Source: UBA7672 sp965229115 (GTDB lineage Bacteria; Pseudomonadota; Alphaproteobacteria; Caulobacterales; Hyphomonadaceae). Taken from it: a stretch of DNA of 64,000 nt. The translations under genes and the position numbers were made by a program. A model generated the notes under the pieces. The model was not told where the DNA came from, did not search any database, and was given only the letters and a program-made list of their open reading frames with translations. Location: contig CBDDIR010000003.1 in NCBI GenBank assembly GCA_965229115.1, forward strand, positions 2,542,001 to 2,606,000. Reading direction: 5' to 3'. Shown in pieces: positions 48,753-57,301 of this stretch (positions within the stretch are counted from its first letter, which is position 1; every line of letters begins with the position of its first letter).

Positions 48753-50435
48753 CTACAGCTCGCCCTTACGCAGACGCGCGGCGATGGATTCGGATGAGCG
48801 CATGGCGAGGGCCATGATGGAGAGCGTGGGGTTCTTGTGGGCCTTCGAGACGAAGACGGAGCCGTCTGTCAGGTAGAGGTTATCGACGTCCCATGACTTG
48901 CCGTACTGGTTGACGACCGAGTCCTTGGCGTCCTTGCCCATGCGGGCGGTGCCGACTTCGTGGATGATCTCGCCGCCCTTGGAGATGGCTTTGGTGGGCT
49001 CGGCGGGTTCTGCCGCGAGCGTGCCGCCGAGCTTGTCGATCAGCGCCTTCATGTTCTTCTGGAAGTGCGTGACCTGGTTCAACTCGTGCTCGGACCAGGC
49101 GAAGGAGAATTTCAGCACCGGGATGCCGAACTTGTCTTTCGTGTTGGTGTCGATCTCGCAGAAGGATTTGGCGTTGGGGATCATCTCGCCGCGTTGGGTG
49201 AAGTTGATGCGCGAGCCGTAGCGGCGCTTCACGTCGGCGCGGAGGGATGAGCCGTAGCCGTCGAGGCCAGAGCCGACGCCCATGCCGGGGTCGCCGAAGG
49301 AGCCGCCGATTTCGACGTGGTAGCCGCGCGGCGTGCCGGCCGTGCCGTCTTTCACGCCCTTGTAGTCCCAGAAGGGGATGTAGGCGTGGAGGCCCATGGC
49401 GCCGTCTTCATTGTAGCGCGGGCGGCCTTCGAGGTTCGGGAAGTAGGCGTTCACGCTGGAGCCGACCGTGTCCATCAGGTTGCGGCCGACCTGCCCGCTC
49501 GAGTTGGAGACGCCTTCGGAGCGGCCGTTGGGCTTCGAGTTGAGGAGGATGCGCGCGGTCTCGCCGGTGGAGGCGGCGATGATGACCACGCGGCCTTTCG
49601 CTTCCTTGTGCTGGCCCGAGGCCTTGTCGATGTAGCGGACGCCGGTTGCCTTGCCGCTGGCATCAAGAAGCACTTCATAGACCATGGCGCCGGTGGCGAG
49701 CGTGAGCTTGCCGGTGGCCTTGGCCCAGGGGATGAGCGAGGTGGTGGTCTGGAAGGCGGCGCCGATGCCGCAGCCGCGGCCGCAGCCCGAGGCCCAGTAG
49801 CAGGGCGAGCGCTCGTCGATCTTCTTGGTGAGAATGGCGCGGCGGGCGGGCACGACCGGGATGTTGAGCGCATCGCCGCCGGCCTTGAGGAAGGTTTCCC
49901 AGACGCGGAATTTCGGCGGCGGTTGCAGCACGCCGGGGCCGGAGCTCGGGTGGTTTTCGAGGCCGGTGTTGGTGCCGTAAACGCCGATCATCTTTTCGAC
50001 GCGGTCGTAGAAGGGGGCGAGGTCTTTATACTCGATCGGCCAGTCGACGCCGAGGCCGTCGCGGGTTTGCGGCTTGAAGTCGTATTCGCCCATGCGGAAG
50101 GAGTTGCGCGCCCAGTGATTGGTGCGGCCGCCGAGCATGCGCGAGCGCCACCACATGAACTCCGAGCCTTCGGACATCGTGTAGGGCTCGCCGGGCATCT
50201 GCCAGCCGCCGTCGACGGTGGCGTCGTAGAAGCCGAACTCTTTATCAGGCGTACCGACGCCGCGGAGGGGCGCGTCCATGGCCATGTTGAGCATGGCGGC
50301 TTCGTCCGGGTGATAGTCCCTGCCCGCTTCGAGCATCAGGACGGAGGCGCCGGCTTTGGTCAGCACCCAGGCGGCCATGGCGCCGCCGGCGCCGGACCCT
50401 ACGACAACTGCATCATGAGGTTCATCTGGCGTCAT
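48753..50435 (-). CDS. GMC-family sugar dehydrogenase with probable 3Fe-4S motif (second)
   Basis: 560 residues. FAD motif VVGSGAGGAMAAWVLTKAGA at the start, GMC signature regions SRMLGGRTNHWARNSFRM and IIHEVGTARMGKD with the catalytic His, and HKNPTLSIMALAMR with Asn. The cysteines CYWASGCGRGC again give CX5CX3C, the same spacing as in the first GMC protein of the locus, although the two are otherwise clearly different. No signal peptide; export by its Tat partner is inferred. Substrate unknown, sugar alcohol/glycoside oxidation likely. It is divergent from nothing and is followed by its partner; the LysR gene upstream is on the same strand. Confidence 0.9.
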   Translation of the reverse strand: MTPDEPHDAVVVGSGAGGAMAAWVLTKAGASVLMLEAGRDYHPDEAAMLNMAMDAPLRGVGTPDKEFGFYDATVDGGWQMPGEPYTMSEGSEFMWWRSRMLGGRTNHWARNSFRMGEYDFKPQTRDGLGVDWPIEYKDLAPFYDRVEKMIGVYGTNTGLENHPSSGPGVLQPPPKFRVWETFLKAGGDALNIPVVPARRAILTKKIDERSPCYWASGCGRGCGIGAAFQTTTSLIPWAKATGKLTLATGAMVYEVLLDASGKATGVRYIDKASGQHKEAKGRVVIIAASTGETARILLNSKPNGRSEGVSNSSGQVGRNLMDTVGSSVNAYFPNLEGRPRYNEDGAMGLHAYIPFWDYKGVKDGTAGTPRGYHVEIGGSFGDPGMGVGSGLDGYGSSLRADVKRRYGSRINFTQRGEMIPNAKSFCEIDTNTKDKFGIPVLKFSFAWSEHELNQVTHFQKNMKALIDKLGGTLAAEPAEPTKAISKGGEIIHEVGTARMGKDAKDSVVNQYGKSWDVDNLYLTDGSVFVSKAHKNPTLSIMALAMRSSESIAARLRKGEL

Positions 50436-50526
50436 GGGGTCAGCTCTCCAGCTAGTGCTGAAGGCTTAGCGCGGTTTCGGACGGGTCGTCGATATTGCCT
50501 CTAGGTGAGAGTGACTCTCAGCTAGC

Positions 50527-51492
50527 TCAGGCAGCGCTAAGACCTTCGAGCACGGAGAGGAACCAGGCGAAGCCGGGATCGCGCAGGCGGTCGGGATGGT
50601 AGATGACGCCGATATTGATGGGCGGCGTTGCGTGCGGCGGATCGAGGATCTGTATCTGATCTGTCAGGAATGACTCGGCGGCCTTACGGAGCGTGAGGGT
50701 CAGGTGGTCCGAGTTCGCGACCATGGCGATGGCGTGCATGGTGTCGGTGACGATGGTGCTGGCGCCGGCGATCTTGCGGCGGTTGTGGCCGATGCCGACA
50801 GCGGCGCGGCCGGCGTCGCCGAGTTCGCGGCCTTCGTCGAAGAAGCGGCGGAGCTCGGGGTATTCGGAGCTGGCGACGCGGTTGAACTTCTCGATGATGA
50901 TGTGACGCGCCTCGCCCAGCATCTCCATGGTGAGCGGCGGCTTGATTTCGGGATGTCCGCGGCGGGCGATCCAGATCATCTGGTCGGACATCAGCGGGCG
51001 GAATTCGAGGCGGCCGGTGGCGTTGGCGGCGATGCCGAAGATCATGTCGAGGCGGCCGTGTTCGACATCGTCGGGCGACTGGTCCTCGCTGCGGCGCAGG
51101 CGGACGCGGACGCCGGGGGCGACGCGGGCGAGATGGTCGATCACCTGCGGGAGGAGGACGAGCACCGGGTAGGAGCCGGTGGCGAGGACGAATTCACGCT
51201 CGGCGGTGGCGGGGTCGAAGGCGTCGCGGATCAGGGCGTCGCGGAGGGTGTCCATGGAGCCGCGGACACGGCGGCCGACATCAAGTGCGAAAGAAGTTGG
51301 GCTGAGACCGCCGCCGCGACGCTCGAAAAGCGGGTCGCCGAGGGCGGTGCGGAGACGTCCCAGAGCATGGCTAACGGCTGATGGCGTTAGGGATAATTCC
51401 TCAGCCGCACGCGAGACGCTGCGGTGCTCCAGCAGGGCCAGGAGCACGCGGAACAGGTTGAGGTCGAGGTTTTTGAACTGAATGGTGTTCAT
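50527..51492 (-). CDS. LysR-family transcriptional regulator
   Basis: 321 residues. The N-terminal winged helix is classic: FKNLDLNLFRVLLALLEHRS, VSRAAEELSLTPSAVSHALG, LRTALGDPLFERRGGGLSPT. The C-terminal effector domain (about 95-315) resembles the NodD/PcpR-type group of LysR proteins (VRLRRSEDQSPDDVEHGRLD). It is divergent from emrA; the 108-base gap contains GGTT-CA-AACC (51517-51526), a possible binding site. Control of the efflux operon is the likely job; control of the GMC gene pair downstream is the alternative. Confidence 0.9.
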   Translation of the reverse strand: MNTIQFKNLDLNLFRVLLALLEHRSVSRAAEELSLTPSAVSHALGRLRTALGDPLFERRGGGLSPTSFALDVGRRVRGSMDTLRDALIRDAFDPATAEREFVLATGSYPVLVLLPQVIDHLARVAPGVRVRLRRSEDQSPDDVEHGRLDMIFGIAANATGRLEFRPLMSDQMIWIARRGHPEIKPPLTMEMLGEARHIIIEKFNRVASSEYPELRRFFDEGRELGDAGRAAVGIGHNRRKIAGASTIVTDTMHAIAMVANSDHLTLTLRKAAESFLTDQIQILDPPHATPPINIGVIYHPDRLRDPGFAWFLSVLEGLSAA

Positions 51493-51600
51493 GCTGCAGA
51501 TGCACAGATATCATTTGGTTCAAACCGCATGTCAACCTATGTCGTGCGAGATGGAACGCGCGGCCTTGCCGCCGAACCGAATTCATAAAGAGGCATGGTG

Positions 51601-52671
51601 ATGGACGGCTCTTTCGAGCGCGAAGGCGCGGCGGCGACGACACTCGCCCCGGCTAAACAAGGGCTGTCGCCCAAGACGAAGCGGCTGGCGCTGATGATCG
51701 GGCCGCCGGTGGTGATCGCGATCATTGCGGGCATCTGGGTGATGATGTCGGCGGGGTATGTGTCGACTGACAATGCGCAGATTTCTGCGGCGCGGGCGCC
51801 GATTGTCTCGAGCGTGCGGGCGCGGGTGACCGAGGTCCTGGTGACCGAGAACCAGACCGTGAAAAAGGGCGATGAGCTGGTGCGGCTGGATGGCGATGAC
51901 TTTGCCATCAACGTTGCGCAGGCCGAAGCCAAGCTGGCGGCGGCGCGGTTGCAGGTTGATGCGCTGCGGGCGTCTTATCGCAAGGCGGCGGCGGATGTGC
52001 GGACGGCGGGGACTGAAACTGCCTTCGCCAAGAGCGAGCTGGCGCGGCAGGACAATCTGTTCAAGGCGGGGCTGATCTCGCAACAGGATCTCGACAAGGC
52101 GCGCAATTCTTCGGACCTCGCCTCGCGCAATCAGTCGGCGGCGAATGAGGGGCTGGCGAATACGCTGGCGAACCTTGGCGGCTCGCCGAACATTGAGACG
52201 GCCAAGCATCCGCTGGTGATGCAGGCGCAGGCTACGCTGGATCAGGCGCAGAGCGATCTGTCGGATACGTCGATCAAGGCGCCGGCGGATGGCGTGGTGA
52301 CGCGCGTGAGCCAGCTTCAGCCGGGCTCTTACGTGCAGCCGTCGCAGACGATGTTCTGGATCATCTCGGGCAAGCCCTGGGTTGATGCAGCGTTCAAAGA
52401 GAACCAGCTGGCGGACCTGCGTCCGGGGCAACCGGTTCAGGTGCATGTCGATGCGTTCCCGAATGCTCACCTCACCGGCCATGTGACCAGCTTCTCGCCG
52501 GGCACAGGCTCGAGCTTTGCGGTGCTGCCGGCGGAGAATGCTTCGGGCAACTGGGTGCGTGTTGTTCAGCGCCTCAACGTTCGCATCGAACTCGATAACC
52601 CGCCGCCGGAAGTGCAGCTGGCCGTTGGCCTGTCTGCGACCGCGACCGTGGATACGCGCAAGAAGAGCTAG
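51601..52671 (+). CDS. emrA: EmrA-like membrane fusion (periplasmic adaptor) protein
   Basis: 356 residues from ATG 51601; the ATG at 51595 is only one base from the ribosome site AAGAGG, whereas 51601 is seven bases away. One N-terminal membrane helix (about 25-48), then the HlyD/EmrA pattern: YVSTDNAQISAARAPIVSSV, a long coiled-coil hairpin (about 95-195), and DTSIKAPADGVVTRVSQLQP (lipoyl half). It links the inner-membrane EmrB pump to the outer-membrane channel. First gene of a three-gene operon. Confidence 0.93.
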   Translation: MDGSFEREGAAATTLAPAKQGLSPKTKRLALMIGPPVVIAIIAGIWVMMSAGYVSTDNAQISAARAPIVSSVRARVTEVLVTENQTVKKGDELVRLDGDDFAINVAQAEAKLAAARLQVDALRASYRKAAADVRTAGTETAFAKSELARQDNLFKAGLISQQDLDKARNSSDLASRNQSAANEGLANTLANLGGSPNIETAKHPLVMQAQATLDQAQSDLSDTSIKAPADGVVTRVSQLQPGSYVQPSQTMFWIISGKPWVDAAFKENQLADLRPGQPVQVHVDAFPNAHLTGHVTSFSPGTGSSFAVLPAENASGNWVRVVQRLNVRIELDNPPPEVQLAVGLSATATVDTRKKS

Positions 52672-52674
52672 ACC

Positions 52675-54222
52675 ATGGAAGAAGGCATTCCAGTTACGCC
52701 GACGGCGTCAGCCGGAACGGCCTATGGCGAATATCCGGAGCCCGGTCGTCGGGCGCTGATTACGCTGGGCGTCGTGCTGACCACGCTGATGACGTCGATC
52801 GACGGCACCATCGCCAACACGGTGCTGCCGCAGATCCGCGGATCCGTGTCGGCGTCGGACGACGAGATCCTGTGGGTGCTGACGTCGTTCATCCTGGCGT
52901 CGACAATCGTGACGCCGGCGATTGGCTGGCTTGAGCGGACGCTTGGGCGGCGCAACCTGCTGCTGTTTGCGCTGGTCGGTTTCACCATTGCATCCGTGCT
53001 GTGCGGCATTGCAACGGGGATCATCGAGCTGGTGTTCTATCGCGTGCTGCAGGGCGCGACGGCGGCTGTGTTCATTCCGCTCTCGCAGGCGATCCTGCTC
53101 GATATCAACCCGCCGAAGGACCATGCGCGGGCGATGTCGCTGTGGGGCATGGGCGCGGTGCTTGGGCCGATCATCGGACCGATCCTGGGCGGCTGGCTGA
53201 CCGATCAGCTGAACTGGCGCTGGGTGTTCTTCATCAATATTCCGATCGCGATCGTCGGCTTCCTCATCATGGCGGCGACGCTGCCGAAGCGGGCGACGCG
53301 CGACAAGCACAAGTTCGATGGCTTTGGCTTCATCGTGCTGGTGACGGGCCTGATCGGCTTGCAGCTGGTTCTTGACCGGGGTCCGAGTGCGGAATGGTTC
53401 TCGTCGTCCGAGATCTGGATTTATCTCGCCCTGTCGGCCATCGGGTTCTGGCTGTTCTTCGTGCACATCTTCACGAGCGAACGGCCGATCATTCACCCGT
53501 CGATCCTGACGGATCGCAACTACCTGCTCGGCTCCGGCATGATCCTGCTGATCGGCGTGCTGATGTTCGCGGGCATGGCGCTGTTGCCGACGCTCATGCA
53601 GGGGCTGCTGGGTTATCCGGTTCTGACCGCCGGCCTGACGCAGGCTTCGCGTGGCGTGGGGACGTTCGTGTCGATGTTCCTTGTCGGGCGCCTGTCGGGC
53701 AAGTTCGACAACCGGTTGATCATCCTTGTGGGCATCAGCCTGACCGGGCTGTCCTACTGGCAGATGTCGCAGTTCTCGCTCGACATGGACCAGACGCCGA
53801 TCATCATTTCGGGTCTGTTCCAGGGCTTGGGATTGGGTCTGGTGTTCGTGCCGCTGATGGGGATCGCATTCACGACGATCCAGCCGACGCTGCGCACGGA
53901 AGCTGCCTCGTTCTACACGCTGATCCGCAATATCGGTTCGAGCCTTGGCATTTCGGTGGTTGGCGTTCTGCAGATCTACAACTCGAAAGTCGCCGCTTCG
54001 ACGATGGCCGAGCATGTGACGCCGGACAATCTGAACATCGCGGCGGACATGCCGGGCGTCGATCTCACCACGGCGGCGGGTCAGGCCATGATGAGCGGCA
54101 TGATCCACCGGCAATCCGCACTGATCGCCTACATCGACAGCTTCCACATGCTGTTCCTGATGAGCGTTGCGATCATCCCCCTACTCTTCCTGTTGCGTAC
54201 GAAACGAGCTTCTCATGCTTAG
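52675..54222 (+). CDS. emrB: EmrB-type drug efflux transporter, DHA2 MFS family
   Basis: 515 residues, 14 membrane helices. Motif C (GMGAVLGPIIGPILGGWLTD) and the WRWVFFINIPIAIVG segment are characteristic of DHA2 exporters, and SIDGTIANTVLPQIRGSVSA is motif D1. It pumps hydrophobic compounds using the proton gradient, delivering them to EmrA/NodT. Three bases separate it from emrA and its stop overlaps the nodT start by eight bases, indicating a tightly coupled operon. Confidence 0.95.
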   Translation: MEEGIPVTPTASAGTAYGEYPEPGRRALITLGVVLTTLMTSIDGTIANTVLPQIRGSVSASDDEILWVLTSFILASTIVTPAIGWLERTLGRRNLLLFALVGFTIASVLCGIATGIIELVFYRVLQGATAAVFIPLSQAILLDINPPKDHARAMSLWGMGAVLGPIIGPILGGWLTDQLNWRWVFFINIPIAIVGFLIMAATLPKRATRDKHKFDGFGFIVLVTGLIGLQLVLDRGPSAEWFSSSEIWIYLALSAIGFWLFFVHIFTSERPIIHPSILTDRNYLLGSGMILLIGVLMFAGMALLPTLMQGLLGYPVLTAGLTQASRGVGTFVSMFLVGRLSGKFDNRLIILVGISLTGLSYWQMSQFSLDMDQTPIIISGLFQGLGLGLVFVPLMGIAFTTIQPTLRTEAASFYTLIRNIGSSLGISVVGVLQIYNSKVAASTMAEHVTPDNLNIAADMPGVDLTTAAGQAMMSGMIHRQSALIAYIDSFHMLFLMSVAIIPLLFLLRTKRASHA

Positions 54223-55651
54223 ACAATCACTCCTTGCAGGGCTGAGCCTTCTGGCCGTCACGGCCTGCACCACGGTTGGGCCTGACTTCCAACGCCCGGC
54301 GGCAGCCACGGATGTGGCGAGCTTTGCGATGGCGGGCGATCCGGCGGGCGCATCTGTTGCGTCGCTGGGATCGAGCAGCGCGGGCGCGACGCAATGGTGG
54401 ACGGCGTTCAATTCGGCTGAGTTGAATGCGCTTGTCGAACAGGCGTTGAAGGGCAATCCGACCCTGCAGCAAGCGGATGCGGCGCTGGTTCGCGTGCGCG
54501 AGCTGGAGCGGGCGCAGCGCGGCGACAATGGTCTGCAGGTGAACGCCAGCGGCGAAGCGCAGCGTGAGCGCGTGAACACGGCGGCGTTCGGCATTGAGGG
54601 CTTCCCGAGCCCGACGATCAATGTGTTCTCGCTGGGCACTGGCCTCAAATACGATCTCGACCTGTGGGGCGGTGAACGCCGCAAGGACGAGACGGCGGCG
54701 GCGCGCACGCAAGCGCAGCAGCAGCGCACGGATGCAGCTTATCTGAACCTGACGGGCGCGGTTGTGTCGCGTGCGATCGAGCTGGCGAGCCTGCGGGCGC
54801 AGCTGACGGCGCTGGATGGCATCATCAAGGTCGACAACGAGACGATCAGCATGATCCAGCGTGGCATCCAGGCTGGGGGCGCGCCGGCATCGGCGGTGAA
54901 CCCGGCTGAGGCGCAGCTGGCGGAAGATCAGGCACGGCGGCCTGCCCTGCAGCGGCGGATTGCGACGACGCGGCATGCGCTGGCGCTGCTGGTCGGTCAG
55001 GCGCCGTCGAACTGGAGCGCGCCGGATATTGATCTGAATGAGCTGACACTTCCGGCGGCCATTCCGGTGAACCTGCCTTCGGAGCTGGTGCGGAAGCGGC
55101 CGGATATTCTGGCGGCTGAGGCGGACCTTCATGCGGCAACGGCGGCCATCGGCGTGGCGGAGGCTGCGCGCTATCCGAACCTGTCGCTGGATGCTTCGTT
55201 CGTTCTGACGGCGCTGCATCCGGAAGACGTGTTCAAGTATGACTCGTCGGGCTGGTCGGTTGGGCCTTCGTTCACGGCGCCGTTGTTCAATGGTGGGTCG
55301 CTGAAGGCGCGGCAGAAGGCAGCCGAGGCGGCGGCGAAGGAAGCGGATGCGGCTTATCGGCAGACCGTGCTGACGGCGTTTGTGCAGGTGTCGGATCTGC
55401 TCTCGGCTTTGTCGACGGATGGCGAGCTGCTGACGGCGCAGACCCGGGCGCGGGATGTGGCGGCGGAAAGCGCGCGGCTGGCTTCGCTTGGCTATGAGAA
55501 TGGCGCGGGCTCGTTGATCCAGGTGATCGATGCGCAGCGGCAGTCTCAGCGGACGCAACTGGCGTCTATCGAGGCGGAAGCGCTGCTGCGGGCGGATATG
55601 GCGGCGCTGTTCGTGGCGACGGCTTCGGATTGGCGCGGTTCGGCCAAATAG
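54215..55651 (+). CDS. NodT-family outer-membrane efflux lipoprotein (TolC-like)
   Basis: 478 residues from ATG 54215, which overlaps emrB. Signal with lipobox VTAC then TTVGPDFQRPAA, the standard NodT/OprM opening. Two OEP repeats follow: FNSAELNALVEQALKGNPTL and NLPSELVRKRPDILAAEADL with the RPDI hallmark, then YPNLSLDASF and GWSVGPSFTAPLFNGG. It forms the outer-membrane channel of the EmrAB pump. Its length is normal. Confidence 0.94.
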   Translation: MLRQSLLAGLSLLAVTACTTVGPDFQRPAAATDVASFAMAGDPAGASVASLGSSSAGATQWWTAFNSAELNALVEQALKGNPTLQQADAALVRVRELERAQRGDNGLQVNASGEAQRERVNTAAFGIEGFPSPTINVFSLGTGLKYDLDLWGGERRKDETAAARTQAQQQRTDAAYLNLTGAVVSRAIELASLRAQLTALDGIIKVDNETISMIQRGIQAGGAPASAVNPAEAQLAEDQARRPALQRRIATTRHALALLVGQAPSNWSAPDIDLNELTLPAAIPVNLPSELVRKRPDILAAEADLHAATAAIGVAEAARYPNLSLDASFVLTALHPEDVFKYDSSGWSVGPSFTAPLFNGGSLKARQKAAEAAAKEADAAYRQTVLTAFVQVSDLLSALSTDGELLTAQTRARDVAAESARLASLGYENGAGSLIQVIDAQRQSQRTQLASIEAEALLRADMAALFVATASDWRGSAK

Positions 55652-55831
55652 TCGTTCTGATCCAATGACCTTGGCGCGCTCCGCTTTGCGTGAGCGGCGT
55701 GGGGGTGGATTTCACAAAGCGGAGTGACCGCTCTCCCGGCCTTTCTCGGGGGCGACGTAGCGTTAGGATCAATCCCGATACGGCGCGCTTTGCGCTGCGC
55801 GAGCTGCATAAGCGGCCGCAGGGAGGGATTG

Positions 55832-56899
55832 ATGAAACTGCTGTCGAAGCTGTTGCTCGCAGGCATGATCGTGGCGGCGCCTGTTGCCTCGGCGCAGGAG
55901 GCTGGTGCGCCGCCGAAAGAGGGCGCGGACTACGTCAAGCCGAAGACGAGCTGGGGCGTGCCGGACCTGCAGGGGTTCTGGAGCAATACGTCGTTCACGA
56001 CGATGCAGCGCACGGCGCTGACCACCAAGCTGGTGCTGAGCGATCATGATGCGGAGCAGCTGACCAAGCGCAACACCTATACGGCGGCGCGGGCGGAAGA
56101 GGCTGGCGCATCGAAGGTGGACAAGGAATCGTCCGACAAGCTGCTGGCGGACAAGAACCCTTCGCGCGGGTACAACACGTTCTGGATGGATCCGGGCGCG
56201 AGCTATGCGCGGGTGAAGGGCGAGTATCGCTCCTCCTGGATCACCTATCCGGCGGATGGGAAGATTCCCTACACCGAGGCCGGCATCGCGGCGAACACGC
56301 GGGCGAGCCACTTTGATGATTACGAGATCCGGCCGCTGCCCGAGCGCTGCCTGATGAGCTTCACGGGCGGGGCTGGTCCGGTGATGAACAACGGGATGTA
56401 CAACAACACCTATCAGATCGTGCAGTCGCCGGGGGCGGTGATGATCCTGACGGAGATGATCCACGATGTGCGGGTGATCCCGATCGTGGCGTCTGCGGCG
56501 GAGGCCAAGCATGGGCCGGCGGAGATTCCGAAATGGGGCGGCGATGCGGTCGGCTGGTATGAGGGCGATACGCTGGTGGTGGAGACGGTGAACTCGCATC
56601 CGAAGCAGCGCTCGTTCATCGGGCCCGGCGGGAAAGTGACGGAGCGGTATTCGCGCTGGTCGGATGGGCAGCTGTATTACGAGTTCAAGGTGGAGGATCC
56701 GAAGCTCTACAAGGAAACGTGGGGCGGAGAGATGTCGCTGAACCACTCGTCCGAGCCGCTGTATGAATATGCGTGCCACGAAGGCAACTACGCCCTGCCC
56801 GGCATTCTTGCTGGCGCCCGCAAGCTGGAGCGCGAGGGCCGCCCGCATCCGCTGGAGAAGCCGATCTTTGCGGGCGTCGATATTCCAGATGGCGAATAG
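55832..56899 (+). CDS. Secreted protein of unknown function (PDLQG-x-W family)
   Basis: 355 residues from ATG 55832, with GGGAGGG seven bases upstream. Signal peptide ends near ASAQ. The mature part has the pattern WGVPDLQGFWSNTSFTTMQR, YNTFWMDPGAS, NNTYQIVQSPGAVMILTEMI, GWYEGDTLVVETVNSH and YEYACHEGNYALPGILAGAR. I recognise this combination from many unnamed proteins of acidobacteria and proteobacteria, but no function is known to me. The many aromatic residues suggest a beta-rich, possibly ligand-binding periplasmic protein. It lies alone and ends with a strong terminator. Confidence 0.82.
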   Translation: MKLLSKLLLAGMIVAAPVASAQEAGAPPKEGADYVKPKTSWGVPDLQGFWSNTSFTTMQRTALTTKLVLSDHDAEQLTKRNTYTAARAEEAGASKVDKESSDKLLADKNPSRGYNTFWMDPGASYARVKGEYRSSWITYPADGKIPYTEAGIAANTRASHFDDYEIRPLPERCLMSFTGGAGPVMNNGMYNNTYQIVQSPGAVMILTEMIHDVRVIPIVASAAEAKHGPAEIPKWGGDAVGWYEGDTLVVETVNSHPKQRSFIGPGGKVTERYSRWSDGQLYYEFKVEDPKLYKETWGGEMSLNHSSEPLYEYACHEGNYALPGILAGARKLEREGRPHPLEKPIFAGVDIPDGE

Positions 56900-56926
56900 C
56901 TGAGCTGAGTCTCGCGGAGAAAATGG

Positions 56927-56957
56927 AAAGCGCGGCCGGATATCTGGCCGCGCTTTT
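56927..56957 (+). terminator. Rho-independent terminator
   Basis: AAAGCGCGGCC / GGCCGCGCTTT with an 8-base loop (GGATATCT), and the stem runs into TTTT. It follows the secreted protein gene by 27 bases. Confidence 0.85.
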
Positions 56958-57301
56958 CGTTTGTCGGACGGCGCCGTAGCGGTGCGTTGGGGCACGGCGC
57001 GCGGGAGAGTGCATCAACTATCCGGGTGGTTAGCGGACTGGCTGCTCTGTTTTTGCTGCGCACCATAGCGATAACGAAAATTACAATCGGGTACTGCCGC
57101 AGCGACCATGGCCGCGATTGCGCTTCACGCGTGGTGTGAGGCTGCTCGCAGGCGGCTCACGAACAGCGTGCGCAGCATCACGCGCGGTTTCTTGCTTGTG
57201 CGGTGCGAGCGGTGATTGCATCGGCCCTAACAACCGTTTGGTGGCACGCACCACCGAAGGACATGACGCCGGCACAAGCGCGGCGCATTGGGGAGGATCA
57301 G
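56958..57301. other. Intergenic region upstream of the TonB receptor gene
   Basis: About 340 bases without a coding signature or repeat from the families above. It must hold the receptor promoter; I cannot identify a convincing -35/-10 pair, a Fur-like box or a substrate-specific operator. Confidence 0.5.

Noticed and set aside
51517..51526. GGTT-CA-AACC as a proven LysR operator
   Set aside because: It is short and lacks the T-N11-A form; only mentioned as a possibility.
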